From assembly GCA_002453155.1 (NCBI GenBank), contig DKGG01000010.1:1-59030 (forward strand): DNA of 59,030 bases, written 5' to 3'. A program made the position numbers and the translations under genes. Below are positions 24,965-33,930 of this stretch, piece by piece; the stretch's first letter is position 1, and each line of letters opens with the position of its first letter. This DNA is from Bdellovibrionaceae bacterium UBA6776 (GTDB taxonomy: Bacteria > Bdellovibrionota > Bdellovibrionia > Bdellovibrionales > UBA1609). The notes beneath the pieces are model-generated. The model searched no databases, was not told the origin of the DNA, and saw nothing but the letters and a program-made list of their open reading frames with translations.

Positions 24965-27139
24965 CTAGATGCGGTTGAGGTCTCCGAGAATCCACAACCG
25001 ATCCCCTTTTCGAAGCACCAAGTCCGGTTGAGGGTTTAAGATCCGCTCCACCCCTCGCTCAAGCCCCACAATCAAACCATTAAACTTATTTTTGATTCCA
25101 CACTCTCGAATGGCCTTCCCTTGAAACTCTGAATCTTCCTCAACCACAAGGCTTTGAAGACCAATCAGCTCGGCCTTTTTTCCCTCTAGGATGGAAACAC
25201 TTTCATCAAAAGACGATGATGCTTCTTGAAGTTGGTCTTCACTCCCCACCAAATAGACATGATCAAAAGGCATCAAAAGTTCTTGAGGGGCCGGAAAGAT
25301 GGTTCGGTCCCCCCGTTTGATCAAACTGACGGAAACTCCAAATCGGGCACGCAAATTGGACGACTGAAGGGATTGCCCCACCAAATTGGAGTTGGGATGA
25401 ACTTCATATTCTCCAAAACTCACATCCCAGGGAAGAAGAGTCGCACTTTCTCCTCCGATGTGCGAAAGAAGCTGACGCTCCAAAGCGATGTACCACTTGC
25501 GCACAATCTTTCTTCCCAAGGCCAACACCAAGGTCACTCCCACCAATAAAAATCCAGACACTGCTTCCACCGGAATAAATTGTCCTAGTGAAAAAACCAG
25601 CAAGTACACCACCAAAACCGTCCGAGCCACTGAGATTCCCAATTGGAACTTTCTCAACTTCTCTATGGCAACGGGGCTCAATCCCTTTGTTTCAAGCCTT
25701 CCCAGCCAGATGGCCCAAAGAAATGGGGAAATCAAAATCAAATTCAAAAAGGACAGTCCCAGACGGGCAATGGGAGAGTTGACGTAATCCGGAAAAAAAG
25801 CGTGGGCCAGAATCTTGGTTCCAAATGTGATCGCCACCACCATCACAGAGTTCAAAATGATTTTCGCCCCTAAGGCTTTAAGCAGAGCAGGCAATAGGGT
25901 CTCGCGCCCCACAGAGCCAAAGGCCTGTTGGTATCTTACCAGGCCCGAAAACAATGCGGATGGAACTCGCCTTTCCACTTGAAGATGAAGCCATCCGGAT
26001 CTTTGAATCAAGTAGGGCGTTAAGAATGCTGAAATGGCCGAAACACTGACCGCAATGGGGTAAAGTTCTGGACGGATCACTTTTAAATTCAAACCCAAAG
26101 TGGCAATCAAAAAGGAAAACTCTCCGATTTGCGCCATGCTGGAACCCGCTTCGATGGATTGTTTCAATGGCTTTCCAGACAATAAAGATCCAAAAGTCAC
26201 TCCAAAGACTTTTCCCACAACAAGAATTAAAGTGATCAACAAAACCTCTGGCAACAAAGTTTTAAGAAGCTGGATATCAATCAACATTCCCACCGAAACA
26301 AAGAAGATCGCCGCAAACAAATTGCGAATGGGAATAAACATTTTGTCGATCCGTTTTCCCTCTCGAGTTTCTGCCAAAATGGACCCCATAACGAAGGCTC
26401 CAAGAGCAGGAGAAAATCCCGCCTGTCCCGCCAAAATCACCATCAAAAGACAAAGTCCAAGCCCAACGATCAAACTCATTTCATCCGTAAGCAATCCCCG
26501 TGCTTTCTTGAGAAAAAGGGGAACGAGGAAAAGCCCCACCATAAACCAAAGCAGCAAGTAAAAACTCAGTCTCAAAAGTTCACTGGCCAACTCTTCTCCG
26601 GAAAAACTTCGAGAAATCCCAATTGTTGAAAGCAAAACCAGCAAAAGAACTGCGACAATGTCTTCGACGATCAAAATTCCAAAAACACTTTGAGTGAATT
26701 TTTGCCCTTTGAGCTTTAACTCTTCAAAGGCTCGGATAATGATGGCGGTGGACGAGATCGCCATCATTCCACCTAAAAAAATAGAATCCATGGTGCTCCA
26801 CCCAAGAGCCCGCCCCACTCCAAACCCCAAAAAAATCATCAAGGACACTTCAACCAGTGCCGCAATCACTGAAGCTCTTCCCACCTGAACCAGCTTTCGA
26901 AAGCTAAACTCCAAGCCCAATCCAAAAAGTAGAAAGATCACTCCGATTTCTGCCCAAATCTTAACGGACTCTGGTTCTCGCACAGAGGGAAAAATAGAGG
27001 TGTGCGGGCTCAACAACACGCCCGCCATCAAATAGCCCAAAACAATGGGCTGATTGAGCTTCCGAAAGAGGATCAGTACAGCACCCGCCGTACACAAAAT
27101 AATACCCAGATCATAAATAAGAGGAGCTATGTGATTCAT
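24965..27139 (-). CDS. CPA2-type cation:proton antiporter with two TrkA-C domains
   Basis: 724 residues. The N-terminal Na/H exchanger domain (about 1-380) has many membrane segments, including PIVLGYLMAGVLLSPH, GVIFLLFGLGLEF and FSPALGAFVMGSILAET. Further hydrophobic segments follow (about 430-540). The C-terminus carries two TrkA-C-like ligand domains (about 570-640 and 655-724; QPDLVLRKGDRLWILGD). There is no RCK-N Rossmann domain, unlike KefB/KefC. It probably exchanges K or Na for protons under ligand control. It is convergent with the YedE-like gene, ten bases apart. Confidence 0.88.
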   Translation of the reverse strand: MNHIAPLIYDLGIILCTAGAVLILFRKLNQPIVLGYLMAGVLLSPHTSIFPSVREPESVKIWAEIGVIFLLFGLGLEFSFRKLVQVGRASVIAALVEVSLMIFLGFGVGRALGWSTMDSIFLGGMMAISSTAIIIRAFEELKLKGQKFTQSVFGILIVEDIVAVLLLVLLSTIGISRSFSGEELASELLRLSFYLLLWFMVGLFLVPLFLKKARGLLTDEMSLIVGLGLCLLMVILAGQAGFSPALGAFVMGSILAETREGKRIDKMFIPIRNLFAAIFFVSVGMLIDIQLLKTLLPEVLLITLILVVGKVFGVTFGSLLSGKPLKQSIEAGSSMAQIGEFSFLIATLGLNLKVIRPELYPIAVSVSAISAFLTPYLIQRSGWLHLQVERRVPSALFSGLVRYQQAFGSVGRETLLPALLKALGAKIILNSVMVVAITFGTKILAHAFFPDYVNSPIARLGLSFLNLILISPFLWAIWLGRLETKGLSPVAIEKLRKFQLGISVARTVLVVYLLVFSLGQFIPVEAVSGFLLVGVTLVLALGRKIVRKWYIALERQLLSHIGGESATLLPWDVSFGEYEVHPNSNLVGQSLQSSNLRARFGVSVSLIKRGDRTIFPAPQELLMPFDHVYLVGSEDQLQEASSSFDESVSILEGKKAELIGLQSLVVEEDSEFQGKAIRECGIKNKFNGLIVGLERGVERILNPQPDLVLRKGDRLWILGDLNRI

Positions 27140-27195
27140 AGCCCATTTTTAATAATTTTTTGTAAGAGCACAAGAAGGGAAAATCTGAAGATCAA

Positions 27196-27936
27196 TTACA
27201 CCCGAGATGCGTAACTTCTTTTTAATCGACGCGACAGTGTTCGCATCAAAGCCTTTGTCCAACTGGGCTTTTGAAACAAAATCTGATCTGCAAACTGTAT
27301 GGGAATTTCCACCAATTCACTGTCCTCATCTGCAATCACTGTGGCAGATCTTAAGTCTTGATTGATGTAGGCCATCTCCCCAACAAATTCACCGGGCTCG
27401 ATGTAACCCAACAATTTTTCATCTTCACCATCCAGATGGACCGCTCTCAAGTGACCACTTTGCAGAAGGTAAACCGCTTCCGCCTTCTCACCTTCGCGAA
27501 TCAACACGTCTTCCTTGGCAACCATCTTGACGTGAAATTTTTGATGGCTCAAACCTGCCACGTAATTGAAAGCCTGCACAAAAGCCAATTTAAATCGAGT
27601 CAAAACAAAGTTCGTATTTAAAATTTGCAAGCGTCCAGAAGCCATGGCATCTGAAAATTCGCCGGTGGGCTTTTTGTCCGAAATAAGAATCAAGGCCACC
27701 TGGTCCAAACTGCTGCCTTTTTTCAAAATCCAATCTACAACTTGGGATCCCGTGCGACGGCTCAATGGTTCTTCAATGATTAGAATATTGGGAGCGGAGT
27801 TGCCCAATTTAAACAGGCAATCCGTTCCGTCAAAGGATTCAAAATATTTGATGTTGTTTAAGTTCTGTAAGGTTTCCTTAACCTGAATCACGGATTCCCG
27901 AGATTGAAATCCGAGCAATACCTTAACCTCACTCAT
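27196..27936 (-). CDS. Receiver-like plus cyclic nucleotide-binding domain protein
   Basis: 246 residues. The N-terminus (1-120) has a CheY-like fold (VKVLLGFQSRESVIQV, ILIIEEPLSRRTG), but the phospho-acceptor Asp is replaced by Glu in the IIEEP position, so phosphorylation is doubtful. The C-terminus (125-240) is a cNMP-binding domain with EGEKAEAVYLLQSGHLRAV, GEFVGEMAYINQDLRSATV. No DNA-binding domain is present. A promoter with good spacing precedes it (27988-28017). The domain mix suggests a signalling adaptor responding to a cyclic nucleotide. Confidence 0.8.
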   Translation of the reverse strand: MSEVKVLLGFQSRESVIQVKETLQNLNNIKYFESFDGTDCLFKLGNSAPNILIIEEPLSRRTGSQVVDWILKKGSSLDQVALILISDKKPTGEFSDAMASGRLQILNTNFVLTRFKLAFVQAFNYVAGLSHQKFHVKMVAKEDVLIREGEKAEAVYLLQSGHLRAVHLDGEDEKLLGYIEPGEFVGEMAYINQDLRSATVIADEDSELVEIPIQFADQILFQKPSWTKALMRTLSRRLKRSYASRV

Positions 27937-27987
27937 AAGCCTTCATTGCCCCTTAAAATTAAAACCCTTTAACGGTGTCCTCGTCCT

Positions 27988-28017
27988 ATTGTAGGGTACA
28001 GATAAAATCCAGGACAA
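27988..28017 (-). promoter_or_regulatory. Sigma-70-type promoter of the cNMP-binding protein gene
   Basis: On the minus strand TTGTCC (28012-28017) and TACAAT (27988-27993) are separated by 18 bases. The expected start is near 27981, about 45 bases before the ATG at 27936. Confidence 0.5.
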
Positions 28018-28028
28018 GTCGAAAAGGT

Positions 28029-28640
28029 CTAGTATTTTACAGAACATCCATAGGGATTTGTGGAAGCAACCTTTACCGAATTCCCTTTTTCAAGATCTTC
28101 AAAGGCCATTCGAATGTAATTCTTCGCGCCTTTTAAAGTTTTCTTGTTTGCTGAGGGTTGATCATCAATGGCGCCCTCATAAATTACTAGACCTTTGGCG
28201 TTAACTATAAACATATGTGGAGTGGTGGTGGCTCCATAGGCCTTCCCAACCTTTCCATCGCTGTCCAAAAGAATTGCCTTCGAACGAAGTCCCTTCTCCG
28301 AATAATTTTTTGCGGCTTTAGAGACATCCATATGTCCCTGCTTCCCCTTGTTCGACGAAGAAATGGAATACCAGATCACAGGAGCTTTACCTTCCAACTG
28401 AAGGCTTTGAATTTCCTTTTGAAGGTTCTGCATGTTCTTGCTGTTGTAGTGCTTTTTCACATAAGGACATCCAGGATTATACCACTCCAAAACCACATAA
28501 CTTCCCAAATCTTCCTTCAGAGAATGAACCTTTCCATCATGTCCCATCAGTGAAAAATCTGGAGCTTTGTCTCCCACATTTACCTTTGCGAAGGTAGAAC
28601 TTCCGAACACAAACAAGAGTCCTAAAATTAAATTTTTCAT
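28029..28640 (-). CDS. Periplasmic thioredoxin/redoxin-fold protein
   Basis: 203 residues. The signal peptide ends SSTFA. The redoxin fold begins VGDKAPDFSLMGHDGKVHSL, with EWYNPGCPYVKKHY at the active-site position (a single Cys in GCPY, AhpC/TSA type rather than CxxC), and the cis-Pro region GATTTPHMFIV. It lies 12 bases after the dsbD stop and probably serves in the same periplasmic redox system. Peroxidase or thiol-transfer activity is inferred from the fold. Confidence 0.82.
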   Translation of the reverse strand: MKNLILGLLFVFGSSTFAKVNVGDKAPDFSLMGHDGKVHSLKEDLGSYVVLEWYNPGCPYVKKHYNSKNMQNLQKEIQSLQLEGKAPVIWYSISSSNKGKQGHMDVSKAAKNYSEKGLRSKAILLDSDGKVGKAYGATTTPHMFIVNAKGLVIYEGAIDDQPSANKKTLKGAKNYIRMAFEDLEKGNSVKVASTNPYGCSVKY

Positions 28641-28652
28641 AAAATCCCTTTC

Positions 28653-30677
28653 TTAGTAGTGTGATTTCAATTTCTCAATAAATCCCGAGGGTGTTTGAAC
28701 TTCCGACAAGACCTCTCCCTGCGGAAATTTATCACTGAATAGAACATAGAACGGCACTCCCGCTCGATTGTACCTGTTTAAAAATTCAGTGATCTCTTCA
28801 TCTCTCTGGGTCCAATCCCCTTGCAAAACCAAAACGCGAGGATCTTTCAAAACCTTCTGTACATCCTCATTTTCAAAGACCAGCTTTTCATTGACCTTGC
28901 AGGTGATGCACCAATCCGCCGTCATATTTACAAAGATCACCTGTCCCGGAGATCTTTGCGCCAACTTCTCTGTAGAATAGGATTTCCAAATTTCACCTTC
29001 TTTGGCAGAGCTGTTCGAGGAAGAGGCAGAGACTTCTCTTAAAGATGAAAATGGAAAATGAAGCACATAGGCCAAAAGAAAAAATCCAGCCACCACCCAC
29101 GCTTTTTTTCTGCCAAAAGTGGAAATCCAAATTGCAAAGACAACTCCCACCACGGTAATTCCCAAGACAAACAGGTCAATGGAAACCGCAATCTGATTGA
29201 AAATCCAAACCAACCAAACCGCCGTGAACAAAAGCGGAAAAGCCATGAGTTCTTTCAAAAAATTCATCCACGGACCAGGCTTTGGAATCCATTTCAACAA
29301 TTGAGGGGAAACCGCCAAAATCAAATAGGGAAGAGAAAGTCCAAGTCCCAAAAACAAAAAGACCAGAGCTCCAAAAATTCCAGGAGCTGTAAGCGCCATC
29401 CCCACAGCCGCCCCCATAAAAGGAGCCGAGCACGGTGAGGCCACAACCACGGCAAGAACACCGGTAAAGAAGGAACCCATTAAACCATGTTTGCGGGTTA
29501 AGCTCTGACCTTTTGAGGGATCAATCAAATCAAAATGAAAATATCCCATCATTTCTAAAGCTAACACCACGAACAAAATCACAAGCAACCCGACGAACAG
29601 GGGCGACTGAAGTTGAAAACCCCAACCCACATGAATGCCAAAGTTTCGAATCATTGAGAGTGACAATCCCAACAACAAGAAGGTCGACAAAACACCCGCC
29701 ACATAGGCCAAGTTGTCTTTTCGAATCTTTTGAACATCTTGACCACTGAGTTTCATTACTCCAAAAAGTTTCATCGATAGGATCGGAAATACACAAGGCA
29801 TCAGGTTTAAAATCAATCCACCAAGAAAAGCCAACAACAACACCGTCAATTGAGAACCCAATCCGTGCGAGGGGTCGCCCAATGCACTTTGAGTGGCATC
29901 GCTTTGAAATTCGAAAACTTTACGGCGATCTCCAAAATCCAAATCCACCACTCCGCCCAGGCTTTCAGGAGAAAACTCTTCCCCAGGCTTTAAGTTCATT
30001 TTCCAAATCCATTGCCCCTCCTCCCATTTCTTATCCACAGGGATCAGGTTTTCGTAAGGAAGATTTTGAAAAGGAAAGAAATCAAATTTTTTAGGCTCAC
30101 TAGGTGCAGATACAAAATAAGTCGCCTGATTCCCCTTCACATCAACTTTAACGTCTCCAAACAAGGGCCAATTTCTATGGGCTTCGGCAAACAAATGGCG
30201 GTAAGGAGTGGACTTGATTTCTTTCAGTTCAGAAACCTTCACCTCCAAAGTGAACTCCGCCATGGCTGGCAAACAGATCTCTCGACAGACCAACCATTCC
30301 GCATTGACCTTCAAAGTGGAAGACTCGCTCAAACCAGGATGTTTAAAAATCAAAAGCACTTTGTCTGAATACCCAAAGGTAACAATCCCCTCTTCATCAA
30401 ATCGATGGGGGGCAGGAAAACGAGGCCCCTCAGGGTTCACTCCATTTTCATTGGCCCAAGAAAATCGAGGAGTGGCACCGGAGGCGCCGGGATTCTTCCA
30501 GTAAGTGTGCCAGCCCTTTTTAAGCTCAATGAGAAATCCAACCTCAAAGGGATCGTCCTTAGGAACTCCATCAGTTTCCAAAACCAACTTTCCCGAAGTC
30601 AGCTCTTTCCAACTGGATTGAGCAAAAGAGGAAAAACCAAAAAGAATAAAAGTAAGAGAAAATAGGATTCGAAACAT
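28653..30677 (-). CDS. dsbD: DsbD/ScsB-type thiol:disulfide interchange protein
   Basis: 674 residues. A signal peptide, a periplasmic N-terminal domain with WLVCREICLPA (two Cys), a membrane domain of about eight segments containing LNLMPCVFPILSMKLFG and VVASPCSAPFMG (the paired Cys), and a C-terminal thioredoxin domain with TADWCITCKVNEKL (CxxC). It passes electrons from the cytoplasm to periplasmic thiols. All six redox Cys are present. The gene precedes the redoxin gene in one operon. Confidence 0.92.
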   Translation of the reverse strand: MFRILFSLTFILFGFSSFAQSSWKELTSGKLVLETDGVPKDDPFEVGFLIELKKGWHTYWKNPGASGATPRFSWANENGVNPEGPRFPAPHRFDEEGIVTFGYSDKVLLIFKHPGLSESSTLKVNAEWLVCREICLPAMAEFTLEVKVSELKEIKSTPYRHLFAEAHRNWPLFGDVKVDVKGNQATYFVSAPSEPKKFDFFPFQNLPYENLIPVDKKWEEGQWIWKMNLKPGEEFSPESLGGVVDLDFGDRRKVFEFQSDATQSALGDPSHGLGSQLTVLLLAFLGGLILNLMPCVFPILSMKLFGVMKLSGQDVQKIRKDNLAYVAGVLSTFLLLGLSLSMIRNFGIHVGWGFQLQSPLFVGLLVILFVVLALEMMGYFHFDLIDPSKGQSLTRKHGLMGSFFTGVLAVVVASPCSAPFMGAAVGMALTAPGIFGALVFLFLGLGLSLPYLILAVSPQLLKWIPKPGPWMNFLKELMAFPLLFTAVWLVWIFNQIAVSIDLFVLGITVVGVVFAIWISTFGRKKAWVVAGFFLLAYVLHFPFSSLREVSASSSNSSAKEGEIWKSYSTEKLAQRSPGQVIFVNMTADWCITCKVNEKLVFENEDVQKVLKDPRVLVLQGDWTQRDEEITEFLNRYNRAGVPFYVLFSDKFPQGEVLSEVQTPSGFIEKLKSHY

Positions 30678-30732
30678 TCCAGGATTGTCTTAAAAAAATC
30701 CCCGAATGTCCAAAGGTACTCGCCGGAAATAG

Positions 30733-32037
30733 CTACTCGCAGGATATGACTTTAGAGCCTAAGAAGCTCTTGATCAGCTTTCCTGGAAGATGAGAGCCAA
30801 TAAAGCAGCTGTTTTTAGAAAGACTTGAGAAGTCCTTCTCTTGAATGAGGTGATCTGGGGCTTCCAAATCAAAGAGAATGCCTCGGATTTCCTGACCCAC
30901 TTGCAAATCCCCATAACTGGAATCCAGGCCCAAAAATTGAGCGGGCTTCAAACTGAACACTTCCACCCAGCGTCGACGGGAGAGCTTTCCTTCACGATAA
31001 CCCCAGGTCAAAACTCCCAAAGTGGTTTCAAGTCCTAAGGTTCCAAATGCCACCTCATCAAAAGAGCCTGATTTCACCAAAGGCTCATGGGGCGCATGAT
31101 CTGTGGAAACAAAATCCACATCTCCATTTTCCAGACCTTCCCACAACAGCTGACGATCTTCAGGAGAGCGTAGTGGTGGATTCATTTTAAATGAAGTGTT
31201 CTTAGGATCGATGTCCTCACCTGAAAAATACAAATGATGAGGCGTCACTTCGCAAGTCACTTTCAAGCCTTGCTCTCGAGCCTCACGCACCAAGGGCACG
31301 ACCTTTCCAGAAGTGATATGAAGAATGTGATAGCGAGCCTCAGGACATTTCTTTAATACTTTTAAATCTCGAACCACCATATCGATTTCGGCAGACTCCG
31401 GATAAGGCTTCACCTTTAGGGACTCTTGCACGGAACTGGGCGCAAGGCTTCCGCCGTGACCCAGAAATTCCGCGTGCTGCAACAGAGGAATTCCCAGTGG
31501 AGCCAATCTTTTAAATGATTCCTCCATCACTTCATCCGACAGAACTCCCAAGCCATCATTGGTCAAAGCTTTGATTCCAGCCTTTGCCAAATCTTCGATG
31601 GGAGTCACTTTTGAAGAGCTTAAATTTTCAGTGATGGCTGCCGTCCAAAACACCCGAACTCCAAAACGTTCTTCGTAGGTTCGAACAGAATCCATCGCCT
31701 CTTTTAAAACTTTCACATTATCAATGACAGGCTTTGTATTGGGCATGGTCAAAATGGCTGCATAACCACCTTTGACAGCGGCCATCAATCCGGTTTCCGC
31801 GGTTTCCTTGTGCTCTTGCCCTGGAACTCGCAAATGCACCTGTGCATCCACACCGGCCGGCATTAAAACAAAATTTTTACCATCAATTTTTGGTATGGAG
31901 GTGTCGCTGGGGGGCTGACCACTGATTTTTTGAATGCGGCCATCTCGAACTTCGATGTATTGGGAAGGTTCTTCTCGATCCACCGTCCACAATCGAACGG
32001 GGCCTAAAACGTAATGAGAGAGCGTCTGGATATCCAT
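30733..32037 (-). CDS. pyrC: Dihydroorotase, class I
   Basis: 434 residues from the ATG at 32037 (GAGGGG before it). It catalyses cyclisation of carbamoyl aspartate to dihydroorotate in pyrimidine synthesis. The metal motif reads VDAQVHLRVPG, so the first His of the usual HxH is Gln; this variant is known in some class I dihydroorotases (DDQVHFREPG-like). Other landmarks are MPNTKP, LLQHAE, HILHITSG and VSTDHAPH. It follows the ExbB/ExbD/ExbD genes, 19 bases after the second ExbD stop, so it may be transcribed with them. Confidence 0.9.
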   Translation of the reverse strand: MDIQTLSHYVLGPVRLWTVDREEPSQYIEVRDGRIQKISGQPPSDTSIPKIDGKNFVLMPAGVDAQVHLRVPGQEHKETAETGLMAAVKGGYAAILTMPNTKPVIDNVKVLKEAMDSVRTYEERFGVRVFWTAAITENLSSSKVTPIEDLAKAGIKALTNDGLGVLSDEVMEESFKRLAPLGIPLLQHAEFLGHGGSLAPSSVQESLKVKPYPESAEIDMVVRDLKVLKKCPEARYHILHITSGKVVPLVREAREQGLKVTCEVTPHHLYFSGEDIDPKNTSFKMNPPLRSPEDRQLLWEGLENGDVDFVSTDHAPHEPLVKSGSFDEVAFGTLGLETTLGVLTWGYREGKLSRRRWVEVFSLKPAQFLGLDSSYGDLQVGQEIRGILFDLEAPDHLIQEKDFSSLSKNSCFIGSHLPGKLIKSFLGSKVISCE

Positions 32038-32056
32038 AGCCCCTCTTCTAGCTTGA

Positions 32057-32542
32057 TTACTCTTTTCTCTCAACGACAAATTTGAATTTGCTAAATCCAG
32101 AGTTGGAGGCCACCGCGATGACGGGGCTTAGATCCGAAAAATCCAATTGGCGATCTGCAACGACAATTAGTCCCGCCTTCTCTTTGCCATCCGCCTTTTG
32201 AGACTGAATGGCCTCAGCCAATTGATTTAAAGAAACAGTCTGTTCTCCAACGGTAAAACGACCGTTTTCAATGCGAACGACCAAACCGTCTTGAATGACT
32301 TGAGCCTGTTCTGCACGGGGCAACTCAAAGCCCTTGTTGTCAAACTCCAAAGCCTCCTGGTTGGAGGAGTGGTTCATAATAAGGAAAATCACCAAAATGG
32401 AAAATGCATCCACCAAAGAGGTCAGCATAATGGACGCCATCAGTCTTTTTTTAAACCGATTCCCATTGGGTCGCAGTCGAGACTGACTCTGCAATGCGGA
32501 GTTCAGCATGGACTGTTTTAAGGGACTGGCTTGTTCTAACAT
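32057..32542 (-). CDS. ExbD/TolR family protein, second copy
   Basis: 161 residues. A cytoplasmic N-terminus of about 33 residues, one membrane segment (LTSLVDAFSILVIFLIM) with the proton-path Asp, and a periplasmic domain ending SNSGFSKFKFVVERKE. It partners an ExbB/TolQ proton channel to power an outer-membrane or envelope machine. It lies ten bases after the first ExbD gene. Confidence 0.88.
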   Translation of the reverse strand: MLEQASPLKQSMLNSALQSQSRLRPNGNRFKKRLMASIMLTSLVDAFSILVIFLIMNHSSNQEALEFDNKGFELPRAEQAQVIQDGLVVRIENGRFTVGEQTVSLNQLAEAIQSQKADGKEKAGLIVVADRQLDFSDLSPVIAVASNSGFSKFKFVVERKE

Positions 32543-32552
32543 GATTCACTCC

Positions 32553-33023
32553 TCAAAGTGGGGCGACGCCAATATTTTCGTAAGAGTTTTTTCGAAACTT
32601 AGACATCACTTGCACCAACTCGTCGTACTTGGTGACAGGGTTCGGAAGTAAAAGAACGGTTTTAAATTCTTTTTGGGTTTTCGAAAGAGCTGCAAGCCAC
32701 TGATCCAATCGATCCACATTTACTTTTCCAGATTGTCCGCGGATTTGATCGGAGTGATAGGTTTTTTCACCCTTTTGAAGATCAATCTTAATGGTTCCAC
32801 CCTCTCCAAAGGAAACCATCATGGATTGAGTATCTTCAGCCTTTTGCTGGCTGCTCTCATCGCCGATGGCTTGATGAGCATGGAAAGACCCCAAGCTCAT
32901 AAAGACTGTGGTTACCAAAAGAAAACAAATACACACGGAAAGAACATCGATGAAGGGAACAAGGTTCAAGTCAAAGTTCACTCCCTTTTTTCGACCTTTT
33001 GCTCCACCAGTTGATATTTGCAT
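32553..33023 (-). CDS. ExbD/TolR family protein, first copy
   Basis: 156 residues. The membrane segment has the canonical NLVPFIDVLSVCICFLLV with the conserved Asp. The periplasmic part contains a helix-strand domain (KTVLLLPNPVTKYDELVQVM). Having two different ExbD proteins with one ExbB suggests a mixed ExbD dimer or pentamer-dimer motor. Confidence 0.88.
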   Translation of the reverse strand: MQISTGGAKGRKKGVNFDLNLVPFIDVLSVCICFLLVTTVFMSLGSFHAHQAIGDESSQQKAEDTQSMMVSFGEGGTIKIDLQKGEKTYHSDQIRGQSGKVNVDRLDQWLAALSKTQKEFKTVLLLPNPVTKYDELVQVMSKFRKNSYENIGVAPL

Positions 33024-33054
33024 GACTTCGTCCTTTTCTTCGCAATTCGTTCAA

Positions 33055-33756
33055 TTAAGCTTTGCTGCTTGAAGCTTTTTTCGTTTTCTTCGCAGGAATG
33101 GATTCGTAATGAAAACCAAGAAGGTTAAAAATTCGAAGACCTGCTTGAGTCATATCTTCATTGATCTTGTTCACGCGGTTTTGAAGAACCGAGTACATAA
33201 CGATGGCAGGAATCGCCATGATCAAACCGTAAGCTGTGGCGTGCATGGCCTCAGAAACGCCCGCAGAAAGAAGTGCTGCTTTCGTCATTTGGTCGGCTTG
33301 TGAGATCGCAGCGAAAGATCGAATCATACCCACAATGGTTCCAAGAAGACCCAAAAGGGTTCCCACGTTACCAAGCATGGCCAAAAATTCCACGCGAGCT
33401 TCCACTTTGCTTTGTTCTTTCACAAGAACTTCGTCCATCTTTGCTTGAATTTCTTCACGTCCACCCATGTTTTGTGCGGCTTGTACACCGGACTCAACCA
33501 GGTTTCTTAAAGGACTCCCTGCGACCAATGAGCGTGCTTGTAATAGAACGCGGTCCAAGTTTCCTTTTTTGATGTCCCCCTCAAAGATCTTTGCAGTGTC
33601 TCTAAGATTGGGTCTGCGTTGAACGAAAAGTCTCACCACCCGTTCGGCAATGATGGCCAATGAAACCACCTGAGCCACGAAAATGGGAAACATCCAAAAG
33701 CCTCCTGTTTTAAAGAAGCTCACGATTGCTGAAAAATATCCGACATTAGATTCCAT
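33055..33756 (-). CDS. ExbB/TolQ/MotA-family proton channel
   Basis: 233 residues. Three membrane segments: FWMFPIFVAQVVSLAIIAE, then LAMLGNVGTLLGLLGTIVGM and YGLIMAIPAIVMYSVL, matching ExbB/TolQ. It forms the proton channel with ExbD. The ATG is preceded by GAGGAG. A sigma-54-type promoter lies about 60 bases upstream (33819-33834), so the whole ExbB-ExbD-ExbD unit is likely turned on by an enhancer-binding protein. Confidence 0.9.
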   Translation of the reverse strand: MESNVGYFSAIVSFFKTGGFWMFPIFVAQVVSLAIIAERVVRLFVQRRPNLRDTAKIFEGDIKKGNLDRVLLQARSLVAGSPLRNLVESGVQAAQNMGGREEIQAKMDEVLVKEQSKVEARVEFLAMLGNVGTLLGLLGTIVGMIRSFAAISQADQMTKAALLSAGVSEAMHATAYGLIMAIPAIVMYSVLQNRVNKINEDMTQAGLRIFNLLGFHYESIPAKKTKKASSSKA

Positions 33757-33818
33757 GGGTTAAGACTCCTCTTCGTTTCTTTGAAGGCGATTGGTCCTTC
33801 AATCCATGAATACACTAG

Positions 33819-33834
33819 GCAAGCTCTGTGCCAG
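33819..33834 (-). promoter_or_regulatory. Sigma-54 (RpoN) -24/-12 promoter
   Basis: The minus strand reads CTGGCAC, five bases, TTGC: GG at -24 and GC at -12 with exact consensus spacing (YTGGCACRNNNNTTGCW, last base differs). The expected start is near 33807, about 50 bases before the exbB ATG. There is no comparable sigma-70 pair nearby. Confidence 0.7.
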
Positions 33835-33930
33835 ACGACACAGCACGACTGAATCGATTTGAAGGTAGAGCGGTGACACTTAAGGGCACTGGGTCGTGAA
33901 GGCTTTTCAAGGAAAGAGGGCTGATCTGAA

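Noticed and set aside
31835..31860. Loss of a metal ligand making dihydroorotase inactive
   Set aside because: The Gln-for-His variant in the HxH motif is known from other class I dihydroorotases, so inactivity cannot be claimed.
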